DNA from: Halobacteriales archaeon QS_3_64_16
GTDB lineage: Archaea > Halobacteriota > Halobacteria > Halobacteriales > Halococcaceae
DNA length: 64,000 nt
NCBI GenBank assembly: GCA_003021705.1
Contig: PXRJ01000054.1
Location: forward strand, 1-64,000
Reading direction: 5' to 3'
How positions within the stretch are numbered: the stretch's first letter is position 1; each line of letters begins with the position of its first letter. Below the pieces are notes generated by a model. It saw only the letters and a program-made list of their open reading frames with translations. It searched no databases and was not told the origin of the DNA. Of the stretch, positions 53,843 to 62,707 are shown piece by piece. Position numbers and translations under genes: made by a program.

Positions 53843-55063
53843 ATGTCACGCAGTCCCTCCATCCCGGATCGGCCGCGATTGGACTTAGATCCCGAGATGT
53901 CCGCCGAGGAACGCCTCGAAGCACTCCGAGAGCACTTCCTCACGATCGCCCAGGTCAACGACGAACTCGACGAACAACTCGAGATCGCCGAGGACCGTCG
54001 CGAGGAGTTCCAGGAGGAAGTCGACCAGCTCGAACGCGAGAACGGCGCGCTCAAGACCTCTTCGCTGTACGTCGCGACGGTCGAGGAGGTAACCGACAAC
54101 GAGGGCGTCGTCGTCAAACAGCACGGCACCAACCAGGAAATCCTCACCGAGGTCGCCCCCCGGCTACGCGAAGAACTCGAAGCCGGCGATCGGGTCGCGG
54201 TCAACGATTCCTTCTCGATCCAGACGACCCTCTCCGCGGAGACCGACGCCCGCGCTCAAGCGATGCAGGTCGATCACAGCCCCCAGATGGCCTACGAGGA
54301 CATCGGAGGACTCGACGACCAGATCCGCGAGGTGCGCGAAGCCGTCGAGATGCCACTGCTCGAATCCGACCAGTTCGACGAGGTCGGCATCGATCCACCC
54401 ACCGGCGTCCTGCTTCACGGTCCGCCCGGGACCGGCAAGACGATGCTCGCGAAAGCGGTCGCGAACCAGACCGACGCCACCTTCATCAAGATGGCCGGCT
54501 CGGAGCTAGTTCGAAAATTCATCGGCGAGGGAGCTCGTCTGGTACGGGATCTCTTCGAACTCGCTTCGGAGAACGAGCCGGCGATCATCTTCATCGACGA
54601 GATCGACGCGGTCGCCGCCACCCGCACCGAGTCGAAGACCTCCGGGGATGCAGAGGTCCAGCGGACGATGATGCAGCTGCTCAACGAGATGGACGGCTTC
54701 GACGAGCGAGGGGATATCTGTATCATCGCCGCGACGAATCGCTTCGACATGCTCGATCGCGCTATTTTGCGGCCGGGTCGCTTCGATCGCCTCATCGAGG
54801 TCCCCAAACCCGACGAAGTGGGCCGCGAACTCATCTTCAAGATCCACACCCGTCATATGAACCTCAACGAGGACGTGGACTTCGAGGCGCTGGCCGTCGA
54901 GGCCGAGGATCTGAGCGGTGCGGAGATCGAGAGCCTCACGACCGAGGCTGGTATGTTCGCAGTGCGGGACGAACGCACCGAGATCAATATGGAGGACTTC
55001 CGCTCGGCCTTAGAGAAGATCACCGACGAGGAGAGTGCGACCGAACCCGTAGCGTTCCAATAG
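53843..55063 (+). CDS. pan: Proteasome-activating nucleotidase
   Basis: 406 aa, normal length. An AAA+ hexamer that unfolds substrates for the 20S proteasome. N-terminal coiled coil about residues 20-75, an OB-like region, then Walker A at 193-200 (GPPGTGKT), Walker B in IIFIDEIDA, the second region AATNRFDMLD with sensor 1 and the arginine finger in ILRPGRFDRLIEV. The C-terminus VAFQ has Phe where the proteasome-gating HbYX motif has Tyr. The gene is monocistronic and ends 5 nt before hairpin element D. Confidence 0.95.
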   Translation: MSRSPSIPDRPRLDLDPEMSAEERLEALREHFLTIAQVNDELDEQLEIAEDRREEFQEEVDQLERENGALKTSSLYVATVEEVTDNEGVVVKQHGTNQEILTEVAPRLREELEAGDRVAVNDSFSIQTTLSAETDARAQAMQVDHSPQMAYEDIGGLDDQIREVREAVEMPLLESDQFDEVGIDPPTGVLLHGPPGTGKTMLAKAVANQTDATFIKMAGSELVRKFIGEGARLVRDLFELASENEPAIIFIDEIDAVAATRTESKTSGDAEVQRTMMQLLNEMDGFDERGDICIIAATNRFDMLDRAILRPGRFDRLIEVPKPDEVGRELIFKIHTRHMNLNEDVDFEALAVEAEDLSGAEIESLTTEAGMFAVRDERTEINMEDFRSALEKITDEESATEPVAFQ

Positions 55064-55067
55064 TACC

Positions 55068-55115
55068 TTTTTCCTGGCGTCCTCGCTCGCTACGCTCGCT
55101 GCGGGGCCAGCAAAA
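55068..55115 (+). terminator. Hairpin element D after pan
   Basis: TTTTTCCTGGC (55068-55078) and GCCAGCAAAA (from 55106) form a stem just after the pan stop. It shares CTGGCGTCCTCGCTC and GCGGGGCCAGCAAAA with element A at 19591. The rest of the spacer to 55268 holds smaller palindromes (GGGCCGTAGGCCC) but no gene. Confidence 0.55.
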
Positions 55116-55268
55116 GTCTACGCTAAAAAGCCGCTCGTTCCCTCCGGTCATCTGTTCGCGGGCCGTAGGCCCGCTCACAAGGTCCGAGGGACCTCCGGTC
55201 CCTCGCTACTCGTCCGCCTGCCGACTGTTTCACTTTCCATCGAGCAGGACAATCACGGTAGATCCGTT

Positions 55269-56918
55269 CTACCGTCGCCGCCCCGAGAGAACGTCGGCGA
55301 GCCAGCCGAGTGCGTCGAAGATCGCCCCGATCAGTCGCCACAGCGCGCGGCCGATCGTCGAAAGCACGCCGACGGTGAGCATCGTCGCGATTACCAGCCC
55401 GATCGCCGTGACACCGAATCCGAGCGGCGTCGTCGGGATCAGTGCGGCGACCTCGTTTATCCGCGGCGGGTTCGGCAGCCGACCCTCCGGCTCGCGGGGC
55501 TCGTACTGGGGGGTGGGGGAACCTTTGACGTAGCGATCGACCCACTCTTCTAGCTCGGGAGCGTCGCTCACCGCGACGACGGTCGCGACGAACCGCGGGT
55601 AGGTGAGTCGCCGGTCGTCGCGGTTGAGCCGCCGGAAGACGTCTTTTAGGGTGTGCTCGCCGTCCGTCCGATTCCTGATCTCCGTATCGAGCGCTGCGAG
55701 GACCAGTGTTCCCTTTCGGTAGGGGACGGTCGGACGCTCCCAGGTCGCCGGCTCGGCCAGGGTGCTCTCGCTCGCGCTCACCCGGTGGGATGTGAACCGC
55801 CACTCGTACTCGAGGCCGCTCACCAGATCGAGTTCGTAGGCGAGGCGAGCGGCGTAGTACTCCGCGCTTGCCTCGACGAACCACTCCATCGCCCGCCCGC
55901 GATCGGCGAAGCGCTGACGGGTGTGGACGTACTCGTGGAGCCAGACGTTCTGGACGCTCGATAGCGACGATCCGGCACGCGCCCAGTAAGCGTTTCCGAC
56001 CGTCGCGCCAGCGAGCCCGACGGTACTCGCCCGCGAGCGACCGGCGAGCGCGACGACGATCACTTCTCGATCGGTCCCGCCGATATCGAGGTCCCGCGAG
56101 GCGCTCGAGAGAGCGTCGAACAGCCGCTCGCGAGAAGGGCCGAGGCGTGTTCCCTCGGGGACGACCAGTCGAAAGGTCGTCCCGTCCTCGGTCACCCGCT
56201 CGTACTCGGCATGAGGACCGTGAAAGACCATCGCGTTCGCGAGGACGGTCCGTTCCCCGGCGACGTCGTAGGCATCATACCGGCGTTTCGCGAACAGCGG
56301 GGCCGTCCGACGATCCTCCGAGGTGCGCCAGACCGTATAAAGTCGTGGTGCAGGGACGAACGCGACCGAATCGTTGAGGATCCCAGTGGATGCCTCGGTG
56401 TATCGCTCCAGATCGTACCGAACCGAGAACGTCGGTTCGCTGGTGGACTCGTCCCAACACAGCCGGTTCGACTCGCAGCGCTCGAAGCCCTCGGTCCCAC
56501 GGATCTCGGTCTCGCCCGTCACGACCCGCAGGTCCCGAACCGACGCCGGTAGGTCGTAGCGCACCCTGATGGCGAGCGTCGTCGGGGTAACGCGCTCGAC
56601 GGCGATCGAGACCCCCGGTGCCGATTCCGGCGCGGCGGTCTGTTGGGTGACTGTCCCGATCGTCCCGATTGTCCCGACCGTCTCAGCCGAGGGTAGTGAC
56701 GCCGCTGCCGACGGTCCCGACGCGGGTCGTCCGGTCGCCTCGTCCGCCGGCCCGACAGGCCCTGCCATCGCTCCAGCGGGTGCGCCTATTTCGTCCGCTC
56801 CGCCCGTTCTATCGACCGCGCCCGCCTCGCTCCCGGGCCCGGCGAGCGCCGTCGCCGGGGTGGCGACGACACAAACGAGCAGGAGCACTCGAATCACGAG
56901 GGAGACGCGGGGCCCCAT
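55269..56918 (-). CDS. Exported, membrane-anchored gluzincin-like metallopeptidase
   Basis: 549 aa from ATG 56918. An N-terminal signal (LVIRVLLLVCVVATPATALA) is followed by a long Ala/Gly/Pro-rich linker, a beta-rich region (about residues 100-250), then H328-E-Y-V-H332 (WLHEYVHTRQ) with a downstream Glu in WFVEASAEYYA, the zinc pattern of M1/M61-type peptidases. One C-terminal membrane segment (GVTAIGLVIATMLTVGVL) with a basic tail anchors it facing outward. The N-terminal ATGs upstream at 57038 and 56963 are less likely. No exact family is named; it divides from udp. Confidence 0.75.
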   Translation of the reverse strand: MGPRVSLVIRVLLLVCVVATPATALAGPGSEAGAVDRTGGADEIGAPAGAMAGPVGPADEATGRPASGPSAAASLPSAETVGTIGTIGTVTQQTAAPESAPGVSIAVERVTPTTLAIRVRYDLPASVRDLRVVTGETEIRGTEGFERCESNRLCWDESTSEPTFSVRYDLERYTEASTGILNDSVAFVPAPRLYTVWRTSEDRRTAPLFAKRRYDAYDVAGERTVLANAMVFHGPHAEYERVTEDGTTFRLVVPEGTRLGPSRERLFDALSSASRDLDIGGTDREVIVVALAGRSRASTVGLAGATVGNAYWARAGSSLSSVQNVWLHEYVHTRQRFADRGRAMEWFVEASAEYYAARLAYELDLVSGLEYEWRFTSHRVSASESTLAEPATWERPTVPYRKGTLVLAALDTEIRNRTDGEHTLKDVFRRLNRDDRRLTYPRFVATVVAVSDAPELEEWVDRYVKGSPTPQYEPREPEGRLPNPPRINEVAALIPTTPLGFGVTAIGLVIATMLTVGVLSTIGRALWRLIGAIFDALGWLADVLSGRRR

Positions 56919-57030
56919 CGATAGGCGATTCGGGTTAATGGAATAAAAACCGTTCGTAGTCATAACGAAATTTTCACGATCGAATCGCGGAAACGGGTGA
57001 GTTTTCAGCCCGGGTCCCGCCAGCGCCGCT

Positions 57031-57756
57031 ATGGCCAAACAACCCCACCTGCTCGTCGAATCCGGCGACGTTCACGATGTCGCGCTTTTGCCTGGTGATC
57101 CCGGCCGCGTCGATCGCATCGCTGCCCAGTGTGAGGACACAGAAACGGTCGCGCGGAATCGCGAGTACGAAGTCGTCAACGCCGTCTACGACGAGCAACC
57201 AGTAACGATCTGTTCGACGGGGATCGGCGCGCCCTCGGCGGCGATCGCTATCGAGGAACTCTCGAAGGTCGGCGTCGAGAGCTTCCTTCGGGTCGGAACG
57301 ACCGGTGCCGTGCAGGAAGGCATCGAGATCGGCGACATGGTGATCGCGACCGGCGCGGCCAAAGACGAGGGGACGACCGCGCGCTACGAGGCGAAATCCG
57401 TTCCGGCGGTCGCGGGCTTTTCGATCGTGCGAGCACTCGTTGATGCGGCGAAGGCACGCGGGGACGCCGTCCATGTCGGGCCGATCGCGACCGACGATGC
57501 CTTCTACGCCGAAACTGCGGGTGTCGTTGAGGACTGGGAAGGGGCCGGACTGCTCTGTGTCGAGATGGAGGCGGCGGCGATCTTCGCGCTCGCCCGCCGG
57601 AAGGGCCTACGGGCCGGGGCGATCTGTACGGTCGACGGCAATCTCGTCGAAGGCACCCAGAAGGGCGAGACCGACGACGAGGAACTCCCCGCGAAGGCAA
57701 GGGACAACGTCGAACGAGCGATTTCCATCGCACTCAACGCGGCGCTGGAGCTGTAG
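57031..57756 (+). CDS. udp: Uridine or purine nucleoside phosphorylase
   Basis: 241 aa. The PNP/UDP family signature: VALLPGDPGRVDRIA, the phosphate-binding RNREYEVV and STGIGAPSAAIAIEEL, FLRVGTTGAVQ, and VEMEAAAIFALARRKG with the ribose-binding Glu. Uridine phosphorylase is the most likely specificity from the sequence around the base-binding region, but purine specificity cannot be excluded. It would feed uracil to upp. Confidence 0.9.
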   Translation: MAKQPHLLVESGDVHDVALLPGDPGRVDRIAAQCEDTETVARNREYEVVNAVYDEQPVTICSTGIGAPSAAIAIEELSKVGVESFLRVGTTGAVQEGIEIGDMVIATGAAKDEGTTARYEAKSVPAVAGFSIVRALVDAAKARGDAVHVGPIATDDAFYAETAGVVEDWEGAGLLCVEMEAAAIFALARRKGLRAGAICTVDGNLVEGTQKGETDDEELPAKARDNVERAISIALNAALEL

Positions 57757-57863
57757 GATTCGTAACTATTCTCGCGGCCGCGTCGGTCCCACGCCCGTCG
57801 GTAGCCGGGAGCCAACCCGCTCGTGAAGGATCGAGCGGACCACGCGATTACAGGGAAAGCCAC

Positions 57864-57869
57864 TTTTAG
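57864..57869 (+). promoter_or_regulatory. Putative TATA box of the HPP-UspA gene
   Basis: CACTTTTAGA gives a TTTTAG 22-27 nt upstream of the ATG at 57891. The promoter sequence is almost the same as that of pan. Confidence 0.5.
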
Positions 57870-57890
57870 ACGGGATAGGTACATACTCGC

Positions 57891-59576
57891 ATGGACTCGC
57901 TGCGCTCGCGTCTCTCTACTCTATATCGCCGTTGTCAACGGATCGAACGCCGCGAATTCGGCGAGTTCCGCGAATGGCTCGAGCGGACACAGAACCTGTT
58001 GCACCTCTCGATGCTGGTGTTCGTTCCGCTCCTGATCGCGGTGATTACCTACGTTGCCAATCTGGTCGACGTGCTTCCTTTCCTGTTGTTCCCACCCCTG
58101 GCGTCGGGCACCTATGCGCTGTTCGCTTCGCCCGAGAACCGGTACGCCGAGCCGCGCCGGTTCATCGGTGGGATGACCGTCGGGGCGCTCTGTGGGTGGA
58201 TCGCACTGGTAGGCTTCGCGAAGTACTGGTATCACGTCCCGCCGGAAGCACTCGAGGTCCACGCCGCGGCGGCGGCCTTCGGGATCGCCCTGACCGGCGT
58301 CGTCGCCTGGGGACTGGACGTTGAGCATCCCTCGGCGTTCTCGACGGCACTGCTCGTCCTCGTCTCCGGCTCGGAGTTAGCCTACGTACTCAGCGTCGCC
58401 CTTTCGACGACGCTCGTCGCCGGGGTCTATCTGGCCTGGCACCACTGGGTCTACGAGCAGCGCGCCCAGTACCTCTACCAGTCGACGAAAGGCGACGATC
58501 ACGTTCTCGTCCCGATGCGCGGGGCCCACCGCGTCGCAACCGCCTTCTTAGGCGCGCGACTCGCCGCGGCGCATGACGTCGGGAAGGTCGTTCTGCTCGA
58601 TATCGTCGGCGACAGTGAGATCGCCCGCGCCGAGCGCGACCACCTCGAGGAGCCGACGGCACACACCACGCCCGGGATAACGACCGAAATCAGTGCCGAC
58701 GGCGGGCAAAGCGGGTTCGCCGACTCCGGTCCTGACCGTTCCGGTGGTGAGGAAGGAATCGAGGGCGACCCGCGTTCGAACGGGGAGGAATCGACGACCA
58801 CGGAGAGAGGGTCCGACTCGCGGAGCAGAGAAGACAGGGAGAACGCGGAGACCGGGAACGGCGGGAGCGTAGCCGTCAACGACGAGACGATGGCGAACGC
58901 ACTCGCCCGCGATCGCATCGAGGACCGCTCGCCGAGCGATCGGGTCGAGGGGGTAGTTACGAACGCCGCCGAACAGCTCGAGGGGTGTGCGAAGCGGATC
59001 GAGCAGGAGATCGGCGTTCCCTGTGAGGTGGCGGTCGTCGGCGGCGACGACAGGCGGGCGAAATTGGTGTTAGACACCGCACGCAGGCAACACTGTGATC
59101 TCATCGTTACCCCCTACGAGACCGAAGGGAACAGTCTCGGCCCCTTCGTCAGGGAACTGTTCAAGGGGGAGGTCGACACGCTCGCCCACCAATCGGTCGA
59201 CGGCCGCGGGGAGTGGTCTCGCGTCCTGGTGGCTGTGCGCGGCGCGAACGCCGTTTCCCACACCATGATCGACTTCGCCGAACGGCTCTCGACGAATCAC
59301 TGTGACGTCAGCGTCTGTCACTGCATCGACGAGCCCGAACAACGGCGGGACGCCGAGCGGATGCTTTCGGATCTCGTCGAGACCTGTACCCAGCACGTAG
59401 AAACCCGCGTCCCACAGGCCTCGATCGAGGAGTTCCTCGAGGCGAACGCCGCCGAGTACGATCTGGTGGTGCTTGGCGCGAGTACGGATCGCAGCGCGGC
59501 GTCGCGCTTTTTCTCCTCGCCGACCTTCGAGCGCCTCGGCGATCTAGAGACCGACGTCGCGATCGTCCACCGATGA
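57891..59576 (+). CDS. HPP-type membrane domain fused to two universal stress protein domains
   Basis: 561 aa. Residues about 40-195 hold five membrane segments with the HPP-type FLLFPPLASGTYALF and VEHPSAFSTALLVL. Two UspA-like alpha/beta domains follow: the first begins near residue 205 (HVLVPMRGAHRVATAFLGARLAA), is interrupted by a low-complexity acidic insertion of about 100 residues (near 255-345), and resumes with CEVAVVGGDDRRAKLVLDTA; the second starts near residue 445 (RVLVAVRGANAVSHTMIDFA) and ends DVAIVHR. Probably a sensor or regulated transporter in the membrane; HPP proteins are linked to nitrite/anion transport in some lineages. Ligand unknown. Confidence 0.8.
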   Translation: MDSLRSRLSTLYRRCQRIERREFGEFREWLERTQNLLHLSMLVFVPLLIAVITYVANLVDVLPFLLFPPLASGTYALFASPENRYAEPRRFIGGMTVGALCGWIALVGFAKYWYHVPPEALEVHAAAAAFGIALTGVVAWGLDVEHPSAFSTALLVLVSGSELAYVLSVALSTTLVAGVYLAWHHWVYEQRAQYLYQSTKGDDHVLVPMRGAHRVATAFLGARLAAAHDVGKVVLLDIVGDSEIARAERDHLEEPTAHTTPGITTEISADGGQSGFADSGPDRSGGEEGIEGDPRSNGEESTTTERGSDSRSREDRENAETGNGGSVAVNDETMANALARDRIEDRSPSDRVEGVVTNAAEQLEGCAKRIEQEIGVPCEVAVVGGDDRRAKLVLDTARRQHCDLIVTPYETEGNSLGPFVRELFKGEVDTLAHQSVDGRGEWSRVLVAVRGANAVSHTMIDFAERLSTNHCDVSVCHCIDEPEQRRDAERMLSDLVETCTQHVETRVPQASIEEFLEANAAEYDLVVLGASTDRSAASRFFSSPTFERLGDLETDVAIVHR

Positions 59577-59666
59577 GAGGCACTCGGCGACGTCGAACCC
59601 ACCGTCGCCAACCCGACCGATCGCCGATCGCTGCTTTTCGTCGATTCCAGGAGCGCTCTCGACCGT

Positions 59667-60479
59667 CTATAGCGCAGCGTCATCCTCGACTTCGGCGTCG
59701 CTGCTGTCCTCTTCAGCCGGGAAGGCTCCCTCCGAGACCCGCTCGGCAAAGGTCCCGATCGCTCCTTCCATCTCCCCGCGAACGTCCCCGAAGGATTCGG
59801 CAAAGGGCGGGGAACGTGTCGAGAGGCCGATAACGTCGTCGACGACCAGTACCTGGCCATCGGTACCTGGACCGGCACCGATGCCGATCGTGGGTACCGA
59901 GAGCTCCTCAGTCACCTCGCGAGCGAGGTCCTCGGGGACGTGTTCGAGTACGAGCGCGAAGGCCCCGGCCCGCTCGTGTTCGCATGCGAGTTCCGCGATC
60001 CGCTCGGCAGTCTCCTCGGAGTCCCCTTGCTGAGCGTAGCCCAGTTCGTTGACGCGTTGGGGGGTGAGCCCGAGGTGAGCTAGTACTGGGATTCCGAGTT
60101 CCACGAGGCGTTCGGTAAGCGACACCGTGTGAGAACCGCTCTCGATCTTGACGGCGTTCGCGCCTGCCTCCTTGACCATCCGGCCGGCGTTCCGAATACT
60201 CTGTGCTTCCTCAACGCCGAAGCTGAGAAAGGGCAGATCGGCGATAACGAGGGGCTCTTCGGTGGCCCGGGAAATCGCGCCGGTGCGACTCGCGATCTCC
60301 TCGACGGTAACCGGTAGCGTCGAGTCATAGCCCAAGGCGGCGTTCCCGACGCTATCACCGACCAGGAGGGCGTCGATCCCGGCTGCCTCGCAGATCGCGG
60401 CGGTCGGCGCGTCGTAGGCGGTCAGCATCGTCAGAGGTTCGTCGGTGTCGGCGCGGAAGTCCCGGACCGTTCTGGGCAT
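59667..60479 (-). CDS. panB: 3-Methyl-2-oxobutanoate hydroxymethyltransferase
   Basis: 270 aa, normal length. It makes ketopantoate in coenzyme A synthesis. Motifs: LTAYDAPTAAICEAAGIDALLVGDSVGNAALGY, ADLPFLSFG, AVKIESG with the metal/substrate residues, LGLTPQRVNELGYAQQG and TIGIGAGPGTDGQVLVVDDVIGL. The C-terminal tail is acidic. No other pan gene lies in the window. Confidence 0.95.
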   Translation of the reverse strand: MPRTVRDFRADTDEPLTMLTAYDAPTAAICEAAGIDALLVGDSVGNAALGYDSTLPVTVEEIASRTGAISRATEEPLVIADLPFLSFGVEEAQSIRNAGRMVKEAGANAVKIESGSHTVSLTERLVELGIPVLAHLGLTPQRVNELGYAQQGDSEETAERIAELACEHERAGAFALVLEHVPEDLAREVTEELSVPTIGIGAGPGTDGQVLVVDDVIGLSTRSPPFAESFGDVRGEMEGAIGTFAERVSEGAFPAEEDSSDAEVEDDAAL

Positions 60480-60608
60480 AGCCGGTGTCGGTCCCCGACC
60501 GTGATTAAACGTGTCCGTTCTCTCCGAGTCCGCGACTGGGCGATCGCTATCGGAACGGGGTCGGCGCTGCGAGAAACGGGGTCGCTCTCGAGGCGGGGAG
60601 CGGCGGGG

Positions 60609-61628
60609 TTACAGCTCGATCTCGAAGCGGGCACCGTCACTCTCGCTTTCGCTGACCGCAACGGTCCAGCCGTGAGCCTCGGCGATGGTCGCGACGATCG
60701 AGAGGCCGAGGCCGGTGCCCTCGGCGCTGGTAGTGTGGCCGTGCTCGAAGACCGACTCGCGCTCGTCTTCAGGGATGCCTGGGCCCTCGTCCGCGATGAA
60801 AAAGCCCCGCTCCGAGCGTCCGACCCGTACGGTCACGCTCTTCCCCCCGTGCTCGAGGGCGTTCCGAAAGAGGTTCTCGAAGAGCTGTTCGAGGCGGCTC
60901 GCGTCGTCTTCGACCGTCTCGAGTTCTCCATCAGTGACCAGTTCCGCGTCGTTCGTCTCGACTGTGTTCCAGGCCGCTTCGGCGATGTTCGATAGTGATA
61001 CGGGTCGTACGTCGCCGACCGCCTTGCCCTGACGGGTGAGAGCCAACACGTCCTCGATGAGACTTCCCATTCGGTCGTGTGCGGTCGCGATCTTCTCGAA
61101 GTGTGCGTCCTCGCCACTCTCGCGGGCCACTTCGAGATAGCCGTCCGCGACGGTGAGGGGATTTCGGAGGTCGTGACTGACCACGCTCGCGAACTCACCC
61201 AAGCGTTCGTTCTGGCCTTCGAGTTCCTGTTGGTGTTCGCGGCGCTCGAGGATGCCCTGGGTTCCGCCGACCAGGAGATCGACGAACGCCAGTTCGAGGC
61301 TCGAGAACTCCCGCTCCCGAGGGGACCGATCGGCGAAACGGACCGTCCCGTAGACCACGTTGTTGGCGACGAGCGTCGCGCCCACGTACGTCTCGAGCCC
61401 GAAGCGTTCGTACGCCGGATCGTCCTCTCAGCCGGCCTCGGCGGCGTAGCGGGCGGTCGTTGGGTCCTCCGAATCTATCGTCTCCCAGCAGTAGGTCTCC
61501 GAAAGCGGGCACTCCTCGCCGGGCCGGATCGCCTCGTGGGGGCCGTGGGCTTCGACGATGTGCTGTGTGCCCGCTTCGATATGCGTGAGAAAGCGCGATT
61601 CGACCGACGAGGAGGGAGGAGAGGACAC
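60609..61628 (-). pseudogene. GAF-type sensor histidine kinase interrupted by an in-frame TGA
   Basis: A single frame from a GTG at 61628 (SSPPSSSVESRFL) to 60609 contains one TGA at 61428-61430 (AEAG-stop-EDDPAYERF); family members often have Trp (TGG) there. Upstream is a GAF-like domain with GEECPLSETYCWETI; downstream is VGATLVANNVVYGTVRFADRSP, then HisKA with VSHDLRNPLTVADGYLE (the phospho-accepting His) and HATPase boxes DEGPGIPEDE and GTGLGLSIVATI. As read, it cannot make the sensor and the kinase as one chain. The C-terminal part from 61385 could be made alone. Confidence 0.75.
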
Positions 61629-61703
61629 GGGAGCGAAGCCCCGGACCGTCGGGTTCCGACCTCGATCGCGAACGCTTATCGCCCCCAGCACCGAAGCCCG
61701 GGT

Positions 61704-62093
61704 GTGCCCGATCCCGTCGAGACGACCGACCCGGAAGGGGTCGATTTTACCTGGGTGATGCAGACGACGTTCGTCCTCACTATACTTCTCGGCGCACCGA
61801 TCGTCGCGCTCGCGTCGATCCCGGCGACCCTGCCAACCTGGGAAGCGAGAGCGAGCTTCGCGATCCGGGTGGGCGCGATCGTCTGGCTCGTCGTCGCGAT
61901 CGGGGCCTTTCTCTACGCGCGCCGGGAGACCGGTGAGAACCAGAGTGGTCCCGATTCCGACCTCGACTCCGAGGACGATCGAGACGACGCCGGCAACGTC
62001 GGCGACACCGAGCAGGACGGCAATCGAGACGGCGAGTCGGCGGCGTCCCCGGAACCTCACTCCCCACCGTCGGAACGAAGTTCGGAGACGTAG
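61704..62093 (+). CDS. DUF5822-like small membrane protein
   Basis: 129 aa from GTG 61704 (MPDPVETTDPEGVDFTWVMQ). Two membrane segments (TTFVLTILLGAPIVALASI and VGAIVWLVVAIGAFLYA) and a disordered acidic tail. I believe this is haloarchaeal DUF5822; function unknown. Its 3' end overlaps the HAD gene by 37 nt, in opposite directions. Confidence 0.7.
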   Translation: MPDPVETTDPEGVDFTWVMQTTFVLTILLGAPIVALASIPATLPTWEARASFAIRVGAIVWLVVAIGAFLYARRETGENQSGPDSDLDSEDDRDDAGNVGDTEQDGNRDGESAASPEPHSPPSERSSET

Positions 62094-62695
62094 GCGAAAC
62101 GACTGCCAGCGCGGGCGGCGGTTCGCTCGTCGCGTTCGGAATCACCCACGAAGAGGGTTCGCTCGGGCGTCGCCCCCAAGGCTTCGATCGTCGCCAGTAG
62201 GGGTTCGGGATCGGGTTTGTACGTCGAGACGGAATCGCGGCCGACGACGCTCCCAACCCGGTCGGCGAGTTCGTGGGTCTCCAATGCGAGCCGGCAGGCC
62301 GACTCGCAGTTGAGCGAGCAGATCCCGATCGGAATCTCCGACCTCTCGCTTCGCTCGTCGTCGTCCCCCCGTTCGCCTCTCTCCTGTTCTATTTCCTCGG
62401 CGAGGGCAGCGGCGAGCGCCAGGCGTTCGGAGCGTCGTGCTCCCTCGCGTTCGTGCTCGGCGATCGTTGCCTCAACGACCTCGCGGTAGCCATTACTATC
62501 GGCGAACTCGAGCATCGTCCAGAGGCCCTCGGGCGGGTCGACGCCCTGGTTCCGAAGCACCCGATCGACGTCGCTGGCGACGGCTCCCCAGTCGACGGCC
62601 AGGCGCACGAGGGTCCCGTCGAGGTCGTAGACTATCGCGTCGAGCGCGTTGGCGCTCACCGCCTCGTCGATAGCAACCCTCTCCGTCTCATTCAT
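62057..62695 (-). CDS. HAD superfamily hydrolase
   Basis: 212 aa from ATG 62695; an in-frame ATG two codons upstream is possible. DAIVYDLDGTLVRL carries the nucleophile Asp, GICSLNCE has the second-motif region, STYKPDPEPLL the Lys, and TLFVGDSERDERTAARAG the acidic loop. A small-molecule phosphatase of unknown substrate, such as phosphoglycolate. It follows the acyl-CoA dehydrogenase gene within 15 nt in the same operon. Confidence 0.85.
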   Translation of the reverse strand: MNETERVAIDEAVSANALDAIVYDLDGTLVRLAVDWGAVASDVDRVLRNQGVDPPEGLWTMLEFADSNGYREVVEATIAEHEREGARRSERLALAAALAEEIEQERGERGDDDERSERSEIPIGICSLNCESACRLALETHELADRVGSVVGRDSVSTYKPDPEPLLATIEALGATPERTLFVGDSERDERTAARAGSRFAYVSELRSDGGE

Positions 62696-62707
62696 TTCCA
62701 ACCTGCC

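Noticed and set aside
53830-55533. 567-codon plus-strand frame overlapping pan in another frame
   Set aside because: Arg- and Gly-rich low-complexity shadow of pan; pan carries all AAA+ motifs.
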